Shown here piece after piece: positions 21,268 through 33,454 of a DNA stretch of 64,000 nt. The notes under the pieces are model-generated. The model made no database searches and was not told the DNA's origin. It was given only the letters and a program-made list of their open reading frames with translations. The position numbers and the translations under genes are program-made. Within the stretch, counting starts at the first letter, position 1. Each line of letters opens with the position of its first letter. Source of the DNA: Mactromeris polynyma (lineage: Eukaryota > Mollusca > Bivalvia > Venerida > Mactridae); assembly GCA_032209605.1 (NCBI GenBank), contig JASFXZ010000044.1:1488001-1552000 (forward strand), in the 5' to 3' direction.

Positions 21268-24200
21268 TCAAATACGTTGCATATTTTGTTTTGGTGGATC
21301 GATTGTACCACAATCAGGCGTATCATGACCTTTTAACTCAGTATTATCGATAAGTTCAAGCACCACATTTTGGTCGTCCGGTTTGTCTTTGGAATAAACA
21401 CATGGAGCATTATAGTCGACACCCGGGCGTGCATGCCCAATGATAGGCACACCAGCTGCCATACTATCATCCACTATGTTTGGTTCCAACGAGTTTGGTT
21501 CAAATGAACCAATTGCTTCACCAGTAACACAACTTGATTGATTTACAGGTATAGTCTTCGGGTTTTCCATTATATCAGCACAACTAGCATCCTTTGCACG
21601 AGCGTCTTTTTTCTTAGAGGTAAGAGAAAGATCATTGCAATCATTTACACAACTAGAGTCGGAATTTGTACAACTGGCATCGAATATATGCTTGTCAGTT
21701 TTCGCAAAAGAAACCAAATGATCATCATTAATCTTAGGGATGGAGCTAGCCATGTGAATATTTCTCCTTTCAAAACCCTCAGTTGCATTTGCCATAGCTG
21801 AATGATTATGTCCGCTCATCTGCCCAACCGTTTCATTTTTGACTGGTATTATTGAATTATTTGCTGTATTTATGTCTGTACCTTTGTTGTTATCTTTTAC
21901 ATTATCAGGAGATTCACCAGTTCTGCTTCCAAAAGGAGAGCAGTCCACAGCATGCGCTAGTGTATGTACATGTTCATCAACTTTAGTTGGTTCGTAATTT
22001 GAATCAGTGGTATCGGTTTCTGGTTTGTCACTATCATAATATGTTAAAGGAGCTGGTCGCCCCTCTTTCAAATTGTTGTAATTCTTGTACATCTGGTACC
22101 TCTCACCCTTATCCTTTATAGCATCAATCCAATGCGCCATACAACCGCCATTCAAATTAGGCAAGAGCTTATAGACAATAACCTCTTCCATCAGGAAATT
22201 GACCCATGGAACCTGAAATCTTTCGTAACCAAGTTCGCCAAGAGATGTGAGTATCCTTGTAATGCGCCGAAAGTTATGAGTATTTCTGGAAAGAGATGAT
22301 GCAAGCTAAATAGAAAAACACATGGGATATATACTGCAACCTGTTCTCATTGACAAGCTAGATGTTGCAAAATGAATAGCAACTTGGCTGGATTGAAATT
22401 GCCATACAGCCATCTGTGAAGAGAAAATGAAATAAGAAAAGGAAGGGACAATAACAACTCTACATTGTTCTACCTTTTCTGGATGAAAATAAATTATGTG
22501 TGGATTGAAACAAGCTCTACCATATAGCCGTCGGGGAAGGGAATAAAATGCCATACAACTTTAAGAAAAGAAGTTATTTTACCTTTTAAGATTGTCGTAT
22601 CGTTCCTGAAAGTTCCGTTTTCTACGAACGATACCATTGTTTTCATTATCTAAGAACATACCATAAAAGTCCAACATCATTCTGTATGCAGCAATAACAC
22701 GTGCACTGGCAATATCATCTTCGCGAATTGCCTACGAATAAGGAATTACATCTTTAAAATTGAGAAATTGCATAATGAAGTTAGTAGTATGTACAAAGCT
22801 GAAGATTTGTTATTGTGTTTTTTTAATTACACGTTGTTTCCTCGAAATGTATTTAAGTTCAACATTCCTCAAGGTTTGCAAGCACAGCGCTTTTTGAAAT
22901 TCTGAACGATTGTATAACATTTATTCTGACAGCAATGTCCATCAGATAACAGGGTGTCTGATATTTTTTGTTTGATCAGGTCACTTGGTCACATGGCTTT
23001 TATCTCACGCCACATGACCACGTGACCAGTCGGACTTCCTTTTCTTCAAGTGTCGCGATGCCATCTTTTATCCGGACTTATTCAAACAATGGATTTTTAT
23101 ATTTAATGCTATAATACTTTCATTTATATTTATTTCATAATGGATACACCAAAGTGTCGGCATCGTTGCAGCGATCTCGACTTACGTGTTCTGCTGCACT
23201 TGACGTGAGTAAACAACCGTGGGAAAATGTGTATGAATTTATGGAAATGTAACATTGTTTACCTAATTGTTAAAATGTTGCACAATCTTTGATTTGTTAT
23301 TAAAAACAATCCTAAGATGCTCCAAAACGCAGATAAATGCATATTGCCATTGAAAGTGTATCCGAGTCGTGGGAACTACATGCATTTCTCTCGGTGTAAG
23401 GTGCTAACCACTATTATATTCAATGCGTTACAATATTTTCAACACGTCACAAGCATAATTACGTCACAATTGAAGGGGTGTAACTCGATATTATTTTAAA
23501 ATTAAAAGGTAGCTCCCCTTACTTAACACAAGAAGTGACAGGATAAATATAATAATAGGTTGTTGACGTGGATGGAGAAAGTGAATTAATAAACTCCTCC
23601 GCCTCGCCGGATAAACTTTCTCCACGTCACCAATCTATTGTTCTCTATTTATTTGTGACAACATTTGTGCAAATTAAAGACACTTAAAAAAGCTAACATA
23701 CGTTGAACTTTTCATGTTTATGGTGGTTAATTTGTGCCATGTCATGTTGGCGGGGCGTCAAAGCGAAAATGTCACAAAATGACAATTTGGCAGTTTTTCG
23801 TATCGGCGGGGCGACAAGGCGAAAGAGCGAGAAAGTAATACGTTGACGGGTTTTCGTTTTTTCATATTTTCATGTTGATGGGGCGTCATGTTAACTGAAG
23901 GCAAACATGCAACACACTCAGTGCGACAACGCTACAACAACTTTTTGCCATACATGTGTAGTGTTTTCAATTTGCGGAATTGCCAGGTAGACAAAACAAA
24001 AACCCGCAAAAATAGCTGTTTGTCCCGTTTTCGACTTGTCGCCATGGTGACAGGCCAACATGACATGGCAAAAATCAGCCGCCATACATTTGAAGATTTA
24101 TTCACCTTTGCTTCCTCTTTAAGCAATGGCTGGGCATAGTAATTCATCCCTCGACTGTCTGGTATTGGAAACAACCTAAGACAACATTTAAGGATACATA

Positions 24201-27200
24201 ATTTGTGTACATGCAAATTTCTAAGTAAGTAAGATAGACGTGCCCTTCGTACTAAACTTCAACAAAAATACGCCGCCGTTTCATGACAAGCAACCAAATA
24301 AATGACCGAATTAAGAAATAGGATACACGGAACTATGTATGCATCTACATATTTGTAGAGACAAAGCCGATTGTATGTCTGAGATAGTAACATATATAAA
24401 CGTAGCCCATGGGCCATCCTTCCTTATAAACTGTTTGTTGGTATAACCATACCTACTCCTAAAATATTTGAGATGTGTGGGAAATCTGTGCGGCGTATTT
24501 ATAGTTATAACTTATATGACCAAATAGTTAGAAATAACAAATTACATTACCCTACCTACAAACCGACAGAAGTTTGCTGGGTAGGGTTAGCCAAAAAATA
24601 TATTTTAAAGACAGTCCGCATTGGCCTGTGTAAATTTCTTTGAACAAGAGCTGATTTTTGTTTTAGCATATAACCTCAAACAATGTAATAAATAAATGAA
24701 AATACTGGATTGTGCGTATAATTTGATAAATTTGTCACCAAGTCAGAAGATTTCGGGAATCAGGAAGATTTTTTTCTACCGTCTGCTCCTTACCATTGTA
24801 TATAATCATGTTTGCTCTCTAGTTTCGAATACTCGCCATACCATTGTAGCATTTCCTCTATTTTGTATCCTGTAATAAAACTTGTTGACAATCAAAAAGT
24901 GACAAAACATAACCCTGCATATCCAGTGGCATATTCATACCCAATAAGCTTAGAGTTAACCAATCATGTGTGTCATTCGAGGGAAGACAGGGTTCGTTCA
25001 ACAGGAGATTGTAGTAATGTTTATATTTTAAGTGGGTTACACACAATATAATATAGAAGGGGCGATACCCTATGAATGAATATCGCCAAATATCATGTGG
25101 TTAGATCAAAAGAACATGATATACCATTCTGAGATTTGAATGACGATTCGAGAACCAAATGATCATTCCATCGGTTACGGGTATTTCATATTAACGGAAA
25201 ATGTAAGGACAATTTCTTAATGCTATTTATTTTTGTATTGGGGCATTAAGTCACATGAACAACCAGTAGTGACTTTTCCAGCAATTAGGGAGAAGGAATA
25301 CACCGGGTGCCTAGTGTTCTATTGTTATTTTGGGCATAGGTGGAATCCTGGGTATAACCAACGATATTCCGCAAGCCAGCTGGAAAAATCCTCACATACC
25401 TTCAAATACAATAACATAAAGACTAACCAAACATCAAAATTTCATAAGTGGGCGATTTAGAGGTACAAAGTATATATAAATGAATCAATGGCATTGCATG
25501 GGTCAATATAGTACATATACTACATGTATACACAACATAACCTTTGGTGTTTTTTAGGTTCTACATAAACATGTACATACCAAACCAAGAGTCTGACTTG
25601 ATTTCATTGCGATAAAATCGCAAATTCTTGTCTTGTGTCGTATCACGTTCCTGTAAACAAAACAAACAACACCGTAAATACATCACTAACGTTGCCGAAC
25701 AAGTAATATGAATATGATATATTCACGGAGGACTTTAACGTCCAGAAAGTTTATTCAAGGGCTATATAGTCAAATTGTAAAACTGGGACACGTTATGATG
25801 ATGAAAGAGAGAGAGAATAAGTTGGTACAGGGAAAGCCACATACATAAGACATACACAGAACTCCGGGACACAAGAATCTATAAAACATTTGAGGAGGCT
25901 CAAGGGTACATGCGTAAGGGATAAGGGGTGCAAAGAATGGCCTGGTTAACCATACTGGGTAACTAGGAAAACCAAAGAGGGCAAACTGGGAGTTAATGGA
26001 TGGAATACATCACAGGATAAGTCAAGACAGTTGGCAACAATAGGCCGAAAGTGAAAGCATTGCACAGGGAAAGGGAACTTTAACATACATTTAAAACACA
26101 AATAGAAATAATAACGACACAGCGAATTACAGCCTTGGAACTGTCAGTAAAGTACTGGGGGTTTAAATCGATTTAACAGTTAGCTAACTCACACTTGATC
26201 GCTATATGGTCATTGATTTCCAACATATATACATAAATTGACTAAGTAGGCAGTAACTAATCATTAAAAACAATTACTTCAAGTAGGGGATTTCATAGAA
26301 ATATAATAACAATAATATTAGAAGTGATTAAAGGTTAGTAGGAACTAGTCAAGCGACAATTAATATCAGACAATTTATTGGTTAAAGAAAGCACTCGAAG
26401 CTTAAATCATAATCAGTGGTGGATATGTGGTAATTGCAAACCACCCAAATTGCATTTCATTTCACATAATGACTTTCTATTAGTTTGATATCGATGCGTT
26501 CCTAAACCGAAAGTAGCCTATTTGAAACAGCAAAACGAAAGTAGAAACGTTCTGCGACATTCATTGAAAATCCTGACAAATCGGAGAGGATTTGCTACAA
26601 ACAAGGAATGACATTATGTGTCATTAAGCGTACATGTACACCGTATGAAATATTTTATGTACGTTTTTTCTTTGCCGAGATTGACAGTTACAAAAGCATC
26701 TGTCAAAAGCATATACATGTATATGCATAAATAAAGAGTTATGCAAAAGAAAGTTGGGAGTTAAGTATACCATTTATTGCAATACAGGCCAACTTCAGCG
26801 AAATAAAATGATTTCGTCGGAAAGGATGTCATTCCTTATTAAATATGTAAATGTTTTACATACATTTATTACATAATAAAATAATTCCAAATTAAGGCAG
26901 AAAAAGTGAAAATTCGTTGTTCAAACATATCACTATGATGTTACATAAAGATATGTATCATCATTATCACCATTATTAATGTTTGGGCACGGCTTTGCTA
27001 TTTGATATCAGTGCTGTTTTAACCAATCAACTAAACCAATTTCTTTTCAACCGAACAATGTTTGTAACCTTGACACGGATTGGTTGACCTTTCGATAACG
27101 GGTACGTTACCTTAGCGAAATTCAGTGAATTTCGGTGAATTTACCGAAATCCATTTTAGATCTAGAGTGACCAGCCATCGTAATATCTCGACATATGTTG

Positions 27201-29271
27201 CACAATGTATAAAATTGCTGAAATGGATGACCGGATGTAGGGTCGACTGTCAACGGATATACACAACATTAACAAATACCCCTACATAGGAAATTGAACG
27301 TACCATTCTAAACATATTAAAGTTGCACAATGGAAACGGGTTATATTGAGTTATATTACATCATTTCACGTGATAGTTAATGTTGCGTTAATGTCAGCGT
27401 TGCGGGGTTTTATCACACCAGTGTAGTAATCTTTTGTCCGCGCTATACCAACCTCAATATGTGAATGTGTGTATCTTATCATGTGTTTATCATGAAATAT
27501 TTTGACCTGATTTTCTGTTTTTGTTTCGTCGTAGTTGCCACTTCAAATGTATACTTCATATATATACCCAGCAAAGATATTAATCTAGACTTCGGACATA
27601 GAACATTAGACAATGGTCAAAACCTCTAGCTCGCCTTTTTATTGTGATAATCGTCATTGCAATACAAAGCGATCAGAATCTGATAATGTACATGTAATAC
27701 TATGGGGCTTTTCGATTCCTCGTTCTTTCAAATTCATCACACCCGAAAGTTTATTACGAATAATACAGTGTTTCGAATAACCCATTTCAATTTGACGTAA
27801 CTAAGAAGATACATCGAACCATGATACTTATTTCGGATGATACCAAGTATTCGGATAGAAGATTGAGAATAATCGAGGTCCGACTGTAATCGTATCATAA
27901 CATTACATGTGCTTGAATTAATTTCCCCGGATTACCGACTATACAAATATCTACATGTATACTATTTTACAGAGTATGCTTGAGTAATTGTCAATACATC
28001 CCAGTTCATCTCAATGGGAAAAGACTATCATATTCATTTACTATTCGCATAAAGCGGTAATTATTGACGAATACGGGTAGGAGGTCGAGGACATAAAATA
28101 TATTGACAAAGATTACTATTAAATGTACTTTTATTATCCTACATTAGATAAACCGAACTTCAAAGGGGGCCTGATTCAACATGCATATTACTGCACAAAG
28201 GGTATCTATCTCTCTAAATGTTATGACAAGCATTTGCAAATAATTAGGAGATGAAAATTGTAAAATTGTTTGGAATACCCTAACCATGAAAATGACCCCT
28301 ACTAAAAAGTTTGTAAGGGTTTATGAATTGGGATTTTCTAACAGCGTATTGATAGTTTACACTAGTATGACCACAAAATAACAAATACAACATCAATTAC
28401 ATACCTACCTACCGACCAACAGGTCTACCCATCTAAAGTTTGCTTGGTAAAGTTACGAATTGTCTTTTTGGACCATTATATTTGAGATAGTAGGGTAATT
28501 ATAAGATATGTGAGTTATTATTTGGGTTGAGTGCCACACTCCGCACTCATACTTAATAAATACTCCCTTATCCCATGTTACACTCAAATCCATAAAAAAA
28601 TGGTCACAAAGAATATTCAGCCATCATTTGACGTTTTCATGCATTTTCCACACTAAAATGTTTAATATCAGGTTAATAATAATACAGTTTGTGATTTGAG
28701 TGCTGAGTGTTAGTATCCGTTATAATTCCTGACCCTGTTTATGTATAAATGTATATTAACCAGACACCATTATACTGACGCTCATTAATCATTTCAACAT
28801 TCTCACGTGGAGTTCAGTCGCTCGTCGTACTTTGCGGACGATCATTAACAGATTCATACGGATATTTATGAGTGTCACGAAATTATCGTCCGCCTGTATG
28901 TGGTTATAAAATGAAATAACATCACTAACCAAGAAACAAGTTCGCCAATAAACTGATAAACAAACAAGGATAATGATCACATCTTTTTATCATAAGAACA
29001 TTTATTTCAATGTATTTCCAAAGTAATAAAGTTTATGCAGGCCTAAAATACACCCTTTACTCAAACATTGTTGTCTCACTTATAAACATTAACGTTGACA
29101 TTTTTTTCACCAAGTAACTACGTAAATAAAATTGTGTATTGATCGAAGGTCACGGTTTATCGCTAAATAAACGCGAAGTTTAACTATTCACTTCAGAATA
29201 TATTTATGGTTGGTAATTTCAAAGTAAAATACTGTAATGTGTACCTTTTCATAACTCGATGTTACTCCCAT
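21268..29271 (-). CDS. OGFR-like gene with myristoylation-type exon 1 (locus 3)
   Basis: Six exons: exon 1 29245-29271 (MGVTSSYEK), A 25581-25650 (DKNLRFYRNEIKSDSWF), B 24794-24869 (GYKIEEMLQWYGEYSKLE, HDYIQW), C 24106-24175 (LFPIPDSRGMNYYAQPL), D 22583-22731 (RVIAAYRMMLDFYGMFLDNE, FQERYDNLK), E 21268-22285 (FRRITRILTSLGELGYERFQ, MAHWIDAIKDKGERYQMY). Lengths 27, 70, 76, 70, 149 and 1018 sum to 1410, an open frame of 469 codons plus stop. The OGFr_N domain spans about residues 18-200 with the HWIDAI Trp near 183. The last 270 residues are Ser/Asp/Asn-rich, with repeated DASC/SSCV words and no known domain. Exon 1 fits the N-myristoyltransferase pattern, implying membrane attachment, unlike the nuclear vertebrate OGFR. 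An ISRE/ETS-like motif lies 28 bases before the ATG. Intron 1 is 3.6 kb. Intact copy; function unknown. Confidence 0.87.
22921..23546. mobile_element. Second copy of the TATCCTGTCACTT-ended transposon
   Basis: The interior (AGATAACAGGGTGTCTGATA, TCAGGTCACTTGGTCACATG, right end AGAAGTGACAGGATAA) matches 8021-8820. The left end TTATTCTGACAGC is diverged. At 626 bp it is shorter than the other copy. It sits in the C-D intron of locus 3 and is absent from blocks II and III. Confidence 0.7.
23547..24095. repeat. Block I-specific insertion with hairpin and GGCGGGGCG repeats
   Basis: It begins with a fold-back: GACGTGGATGGAGAAAGT at 23564 and ACTTTCTCCACGTCAC ending at 23630. Then follow words such as GGCGGGGCGTCAAAGCGAAAA and GGCGGGGCGACAAGGCGAAAG and two ACGTTGACGGGTTTTCG-like words. 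Blocks II and III lack it. Probably a transposon, class unknown. It ends next to exon C of locus 3. Confidence 0.5.
25803..26370 (-). repeat. 3' end of a reverse-transcriptase element (block I)
   Basis: On the minus strand this matches the 3' part of the element at 58791-60811, including GGAAATCAATGACCATATAGC and the terminal TTATTCTCTCTTTC. It carries no RT coding. Equivalent insertions lie at the same place, just upstream of exon A, in block II (44285) and block III (54825), so it predates the duplications. Confidence 0.7.
26530..26549 (+). promoter_or_regulatory. ISRE-like word in intron 1 of locus 3
   Basis: GCAAAACGAAAGTAGAAACG contains a GAAA-type tandem as in interferon-response elements. 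It lies on the strand opposite to the gene, 0.9 kb upstream of exon A. Blocks II and III have a decayed form (CAAAACGGAAGTA at about 45097 and 55648). Evidence is motif only. Confidence 0.3.
27745..27890. mobile_element. One-ended Tigger-type remnant (block I)
   Basis: The right side reads ATAATCGAGGTCCGACTGTA, whose complement TACAGTCGGACCTCGAT is typical of pogo/Tigger ends. TTTCGAATAACCCATTTCAA precedes it. The partner end is not identifiable. The same remnant is at 47020-47175 and 56400-56545. Confidence 0.5.
29245..29271 (-). CDS. Exon 1 of locus 3, N-myristoylation signal
   Basis: The exon reads M-G-V-T-S-S-Y-E-K and ends AAG before the donor GTACAC. It fits G-{not E/D/R/K/H/P/F/Y/W}-x-x-[STAGCN]-{not P} exactly. 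The start has a good animal context (AAAC ATG G). The exon is phase 0 at its 3' end and joins exon A in phase 0. Blocks II and III keep the same 27-base length, start and donor. Confidence 0.75.
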
Positions 29272-29298
29272 GTTTGTTTAAGTTTCAAAGCTTCCGCG

Positions 29299-29318
29299 TT
29301 CTACTTTCGTTTTCGAAC
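29299..29318 (-). promoter_or_regulatory. ISRE/ETS-like motif at locus 3 exon 1
   Basis: On the gene strand the sequence is GTTCGAAAACGAAAGTAGAA, preceded by TTCCGGAA. GAAAACGAAAG fits the IRF tandem GAAANNGAAA and CCGGAAGT fits an ETS core. It ends 28 bases before the start codon, so it is in the core promoter or the 5' UTR. Confidence 0.55.
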
Positions 29319-29646
29319 TTCCGGAATCAAAGTACTAAACGGACTATCGATCGTCGAGACGAAAACAACTACATGTAAAAGTTTTTATTCCATATTAATA
29401 TATTTTCCTGCAAATATTATTCTTGCTTAAGCGGTACAATTCAAGCAAAACTTTTGAATTATACGAATATTAGTAACAATAAATTACAGAAGATCATGTC
29501 TAATCACGAATGAACTATAGATAATAAAACGTTAATATGAAACAAACGTTAGTGTTCCGTAGCCTTACTGAAGGCCGAGTACATTAAGTGGACATCAGTA
29601 TAGTACATGAAGCTCCAATATGTCCGTACATTTTCAAAATTTCGAT

Positions 29647-29666
29647 TTCTACTTTCGTTTTCAAAC
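29647..29666 (-). promoter_or_regulatory. Second ISRE-like motif, locus 3
   Basis: GTTTGAAAACGAAAGTAGAA on the gene strand, preceded by GTACTTTGATTTAGGCA, is a near copy of the motif at 29299, which is preceded by GTACTTTGATTCCGGAA. The two are about 350 bp apart, and the same pair exists in blocks II and III. It reads as an ancient duplication of a promoter element. Confidence 0.5.
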
Positions 29667-30524
29667 TGCCTAAATCAAAGTACTGGACATACACAACAAA
29701 CCCACGCGGCCTCATAAAGGGAGATTAACAATGCGTAAATTAGCATGTTTAAAGCAAATATTTAGAATGTCGGGATTTAAAACCAATTATTTATTTAAGC
29801 AAAAAGTAATATAACAAATTACACTTATGTTAAAGCTTGTATTTTATGTATAAATATTATTATATCAACGACCGAAGGGCGGACTTCAGAAACAGCTTGC
29901 CGAAACACTGTCGCTATCGTCTAGGGTAAATAACGACATTTAGTGCAGACATTTATAAATGAACGAGTGAGTGTGACAGAAAACCGGTTTATTACGTACT
30001 GAAATTAGTGATATACTTGTAGGTAGTACGAGCGCCAGATCATTGAAGTTTCTTATAGTCATGTGATAGTGGCCCGTAATTCTACAGTTTCTTCCAACAT
30101 GAAAGGAATGTCCGATAAACTGAAAATAAAAACATTTTTTCTCAAATAACTGGAGAATGGGTAGTATTATATTACAATACTACAATTTCATTATATTGAG
30201 AAGCTTCAAAGATCTGTAATGGCTACATCGGTTTTTCAAATAAGTATAATTACATCACATTACAGGTTTTCTGAAACACCCAATCGATTGTTTTCAAAAA
30301 CATCTGCAGCAGCTTTAAATGCTGTAAATACCGTACTTTTCTGAAGACAGTGCCAATGATGTTAAATATCATAATGCTTAAGTACTGGACTAACTGTTTG
30401 TAGGTTAAATGTTTGCATTTATTTTATTCCATGGATTGTCAAATATTTAGTAACATGTTCTATGCTAAAATACAATTTTCATCCGGCATGCAATTTTTGG
30501 TACTTGAAATGATATTTACTCTCA

Positions 30525-30865
30525 CTGTCCCGGTTCTGGTCCCGGTATCTCCCGGTGAAATATAATCGGTATACCGGGATGATCCGGGACATTTTTGCCG
30601 AAAAATCATTTGCTTTCTCACATTCTCGTCGTTGTCTCGGAGTGCCTCCCCGGTTAAGAAGCCGGATGTCCCCGTTTGATCCCGGATTACACCAGTTACT
30701 TTCCGGTTTGGCACAGTTCATTTACGGTGTCGCGCCGGCGTGTTTCCCTGTCCATCCCTGTATAACCCGGTGTAAACCCAATGTCGTTTCCCGGTAGCCG
30801 CCGGTCCAACTCGGTATATTCCCGGTTATGCGTCGGTGGAGCCCAGTGGCACCCCGGTTATACTC
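30525..30865. repeat. CCGG-rich degenerate repeat
   Basis: Within about 340 bp the word CCCGG or CCGGT recurs more than a dozen times (CCCGGTATCTCCCGGTG, ATACCGGGATGATCCGGGAC, CCCGGTAGCCGCCGGTCC), in strong contrast to the AT-rich surroundings. It starts exactly where block I stops matching blocks II and III (after GATATTTACT). The overlapping ORFs on both strands are compositional artefacts. Confidence 0.7.
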
Positions 30866-33450
30866 ACAAGATTGTATATAATGAATGGGTTAAGACAGTC
30901 AAAAGGATGGATGGAGAAGAAGTAAACAGTACCTTAATGGTGATTATACGCCAAGTTTCAATGCAATCCATAGAAAACAAAAGTATTTTGCTACATGTGT
31001 TCTAAAATGAGACTTCAGTTCAAAGGGCCAAAATTCTAAAATATTTTGATGGATGCATAGCAAGTTTATGTCTTCCACATGTACAAATCATGTATCATGG
31101 TACTTGTATTGGCAAACTGCATTGTAATCCCTTGAAAACTGAAGAAGTAGTTAAACAAAGAGAGAGAATAAGGTGCTACACAAACTACATATGTTGTATA
31201 TTAAACAGAACAACCAGCCGACCGACCTACAGACAGAATGACAATAAAACAAAATGTATGTTTCCGTAAATCGTCGATATTCAACGGAACGATGACGGAA
31301 AATTGCATTCCCCTTGATTTCAATATACGTATAATTGTTCGTTGGATATATTACATGTTGCTCCGTTTGCTTCTATACGCATCTCTGCCTACTGATATCG
31401 TCCTCTGCCTAATGTACACTATCTTATACTATTGTCCGCTAGCTTGTTTTCAGTGCACTTCGCGCGTGATACGGCTGCGGCGTAGGCAGACATTTCTGAA
31501 ATTTGCAATATTTGATCAGCAAGCTTCTTTAGGGTTCTTTCTTTTCGCAAGTGAAGTCAGCTCAAATCCGTTTTATAGCTGATATCGCAAATGCTTACCG
31601 CTGTTTTTTGTTAGACAGTGACTACTTTCTCCAGGAGTATGTATAGCCTTTTGCGGTTCAGAATGAAATACTTGGGATGACTCATCGGGATAAGTGTCCG
31701 CGGATTACGCCTACTATAGCAATTGGCACGGTCGAGCCCCTTGCTAACCAGAACACAGGCCAGGTCGGCAGAGGATCGCTATTCCCAAGAATTTCTAAAT
31801 ATTTTTCATGTGTTATATCATATATTATATGATATATGAAATGACCGTTGTCGGCAAGTTGCCGCTTTTAACAGATGCACAGATGGGCATTTAATTTAAA
31901 AGTTGGTCCTCGAGTTCGTTTTTTAGTAACAAATGTTTTGTCGATATTGTTGATACTATCTGCACATAAGGCTACTAGTTGTTTATTGTAATTATCTGTA
32001 TCATGACTGTCTAAAATTGAAACATTATCATTAATGATAAAGTAGAGCGAGATAACGCATGCATTGACATTTATAAGCGGATGATTCGTATTTAATACAT
32101 TTGGCTGATGTTTGTGGTTGGCTGTAATGTTTTCTCAATTAGTATTTTATTAATTAATTTAATTCTATTTGTGAAATCTTTCCTTTCCAACTTGGATAAT
32201 TAATGCGTGTAAAAGTTAGGAAACCTAGTATTTGCCCATTTGCTTAATGGAATGATTGAGCATGTACTTCCTGGTTTGGGTGGTTTTGAGTTTTTGTGTG
32301 ACTATTTCGTTTCTTTGTTCTAGATTTATCTAAAGAAGTTCCGATGGATGAATGTGAATACATATGAAAATAAAACAAATCATATTCTTGGTTATACGTC
32401 AACATTTATTACATAACACAGCAATAGCAAAATTCGACATTGATGCATATAATAGAAATGTCAATTGACATTCGTAACAAATTTGTACTATAAAACAAGT
32501 CGTGCAGGAAGTGCACAGTCAAATAAAGGCATAATCAGACAAAATGTACTTACATGTAATTATTTAAATAGGTAGACACATGGTTCAAACATCAAGGATG
32601 GCAAAGGTAGGAGTACCAAATTTGAACGGTCAATAAAGAATTCTCGGAATATTTTAAATACAAGGATGCTTAAGGCAATCAGTGAAACCTATCAATAGCG
32701 ACTCTCAAGGCATAGCAAAGACATTTTATCTTTCATAAAATGTGCAAGCATTCATAGAATACATTATGTTTAATGAAAACGAAAGAGCCATGTTTTATAA
32801 ATAAGGGTTGTAATGCATCCAGCTTCTTCCTCCTTGACTATCCATAAGGACTACATAAACAAAGCGATCACAGAAGCTAAAACAGCATCAACTAACAAGC
32901 TCTCACAATTTTATTGTAGGAAACTTTGTTTCGAGTAGATTGAGTTGGAAATGTGACATCTGGAGTGTTAACAATCTCATTCCTGACTGACAACACTCAA
33001 CAGACAATGACGAACAATGGACACAAAGTGATTACAAAAGCTAAAAACAATAAAATTAGCAAACACGCTCACACGTTGTAATTCATTATATACGTATATA
33101 CTAGTACTTCTGTCTAAATATAAATAAACGAAAACTTTGGCGATCCATTAGCAGGCCATTATTTGATCGCCATGGCTGTTCATTTTCGGCGGGAGTCAAT
33201 ACTGCTTCAAACAATTGTGTTCGTTCACATTATTAAGAGTATTACTTCCACACAAAACCAAAATAGCATCAAAACTTTATACACAGTTAGTGATTTAGTA
33301 AACATATGCTAGTAATAGCCAATGTGCAGACAAGACGTAATACACAATGTACAACGAAGAGATCTGCAAGACAGTTTTCACACATTTCACAGAGCGACGA
33401 GTCCTATACTGACGGTTTGATGTACAACCTCATTGGACGAGTTTTCCAGG
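30866..33450. other. Intergenic stretch with no supported gene
   Basis: Contents: a short AGAGAGAGAATAAGGTGCTAC remnant of the RT-element 3' end near 31158. A copy of the 49.86-49.96 kb sequence (AACCAGAACACAGGCCAGGT) begins at about 31746. An AT palindrome (TCATATATTATATGATATATGA) is at about 31808. Part of the block repeated at 63690-64000 also lies here. The 114-codon ORF at 31238-31582 shows no family feature and I do not call it. Confidence 0.5.
31990..32380. repeat. Duplicated intergenic block (partner at window end)
   Basis: TCCTTTCCAACTTGGATAAT, GCGTGTAAAAGTTAGGAAAC and TCTAAAGAAGTTCCGAT occur here and again in the same order at 63690-64000. The partner has about 100 extra bases in the middle. 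It suggests that the sequence following block I also follows block III. Confidence 0.75.
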
Positions 33451-33454
33451 GGCG

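Larger units (their letters stand above)
17340..30520. repeat. Segmental duplication block I
   Basis: The order of unique landmarks matches blocks II and III: TAATATCATTA...GGGCCTACATATG (17.57 kb), TTCATGAGTTCCATTATTTG (19.27 kb), the OGFR exons, TTCACGTGATAG (27.4 kb), TCGAGGTCCGACTGTA (27.88 kb), CGAGCGCCAGATCATTGAAG (30.03 kb). Block I alone carries the 22.9-24.1 kb insertions and the CCGG-rich patch at its right end. Non-genic stretches inside it (17.4-19.2, 26.4-29.2 and 29.7-30.5 kb) show no further gene. Confidence 0.85.

Noticed and set aside
30460..30797. Three overlapping ORFs on both strands
   Set aside because: They follow the CCGG-rich repeat, whose composition lacks stop codons; no protein feature is seen.
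31238..31582. 114-codon ORF on the plus strand
   Set aside because: No family motif, Cys/Leu-rich composition from random AT-rich sequence, and no counterpart in the duplicated blocks.
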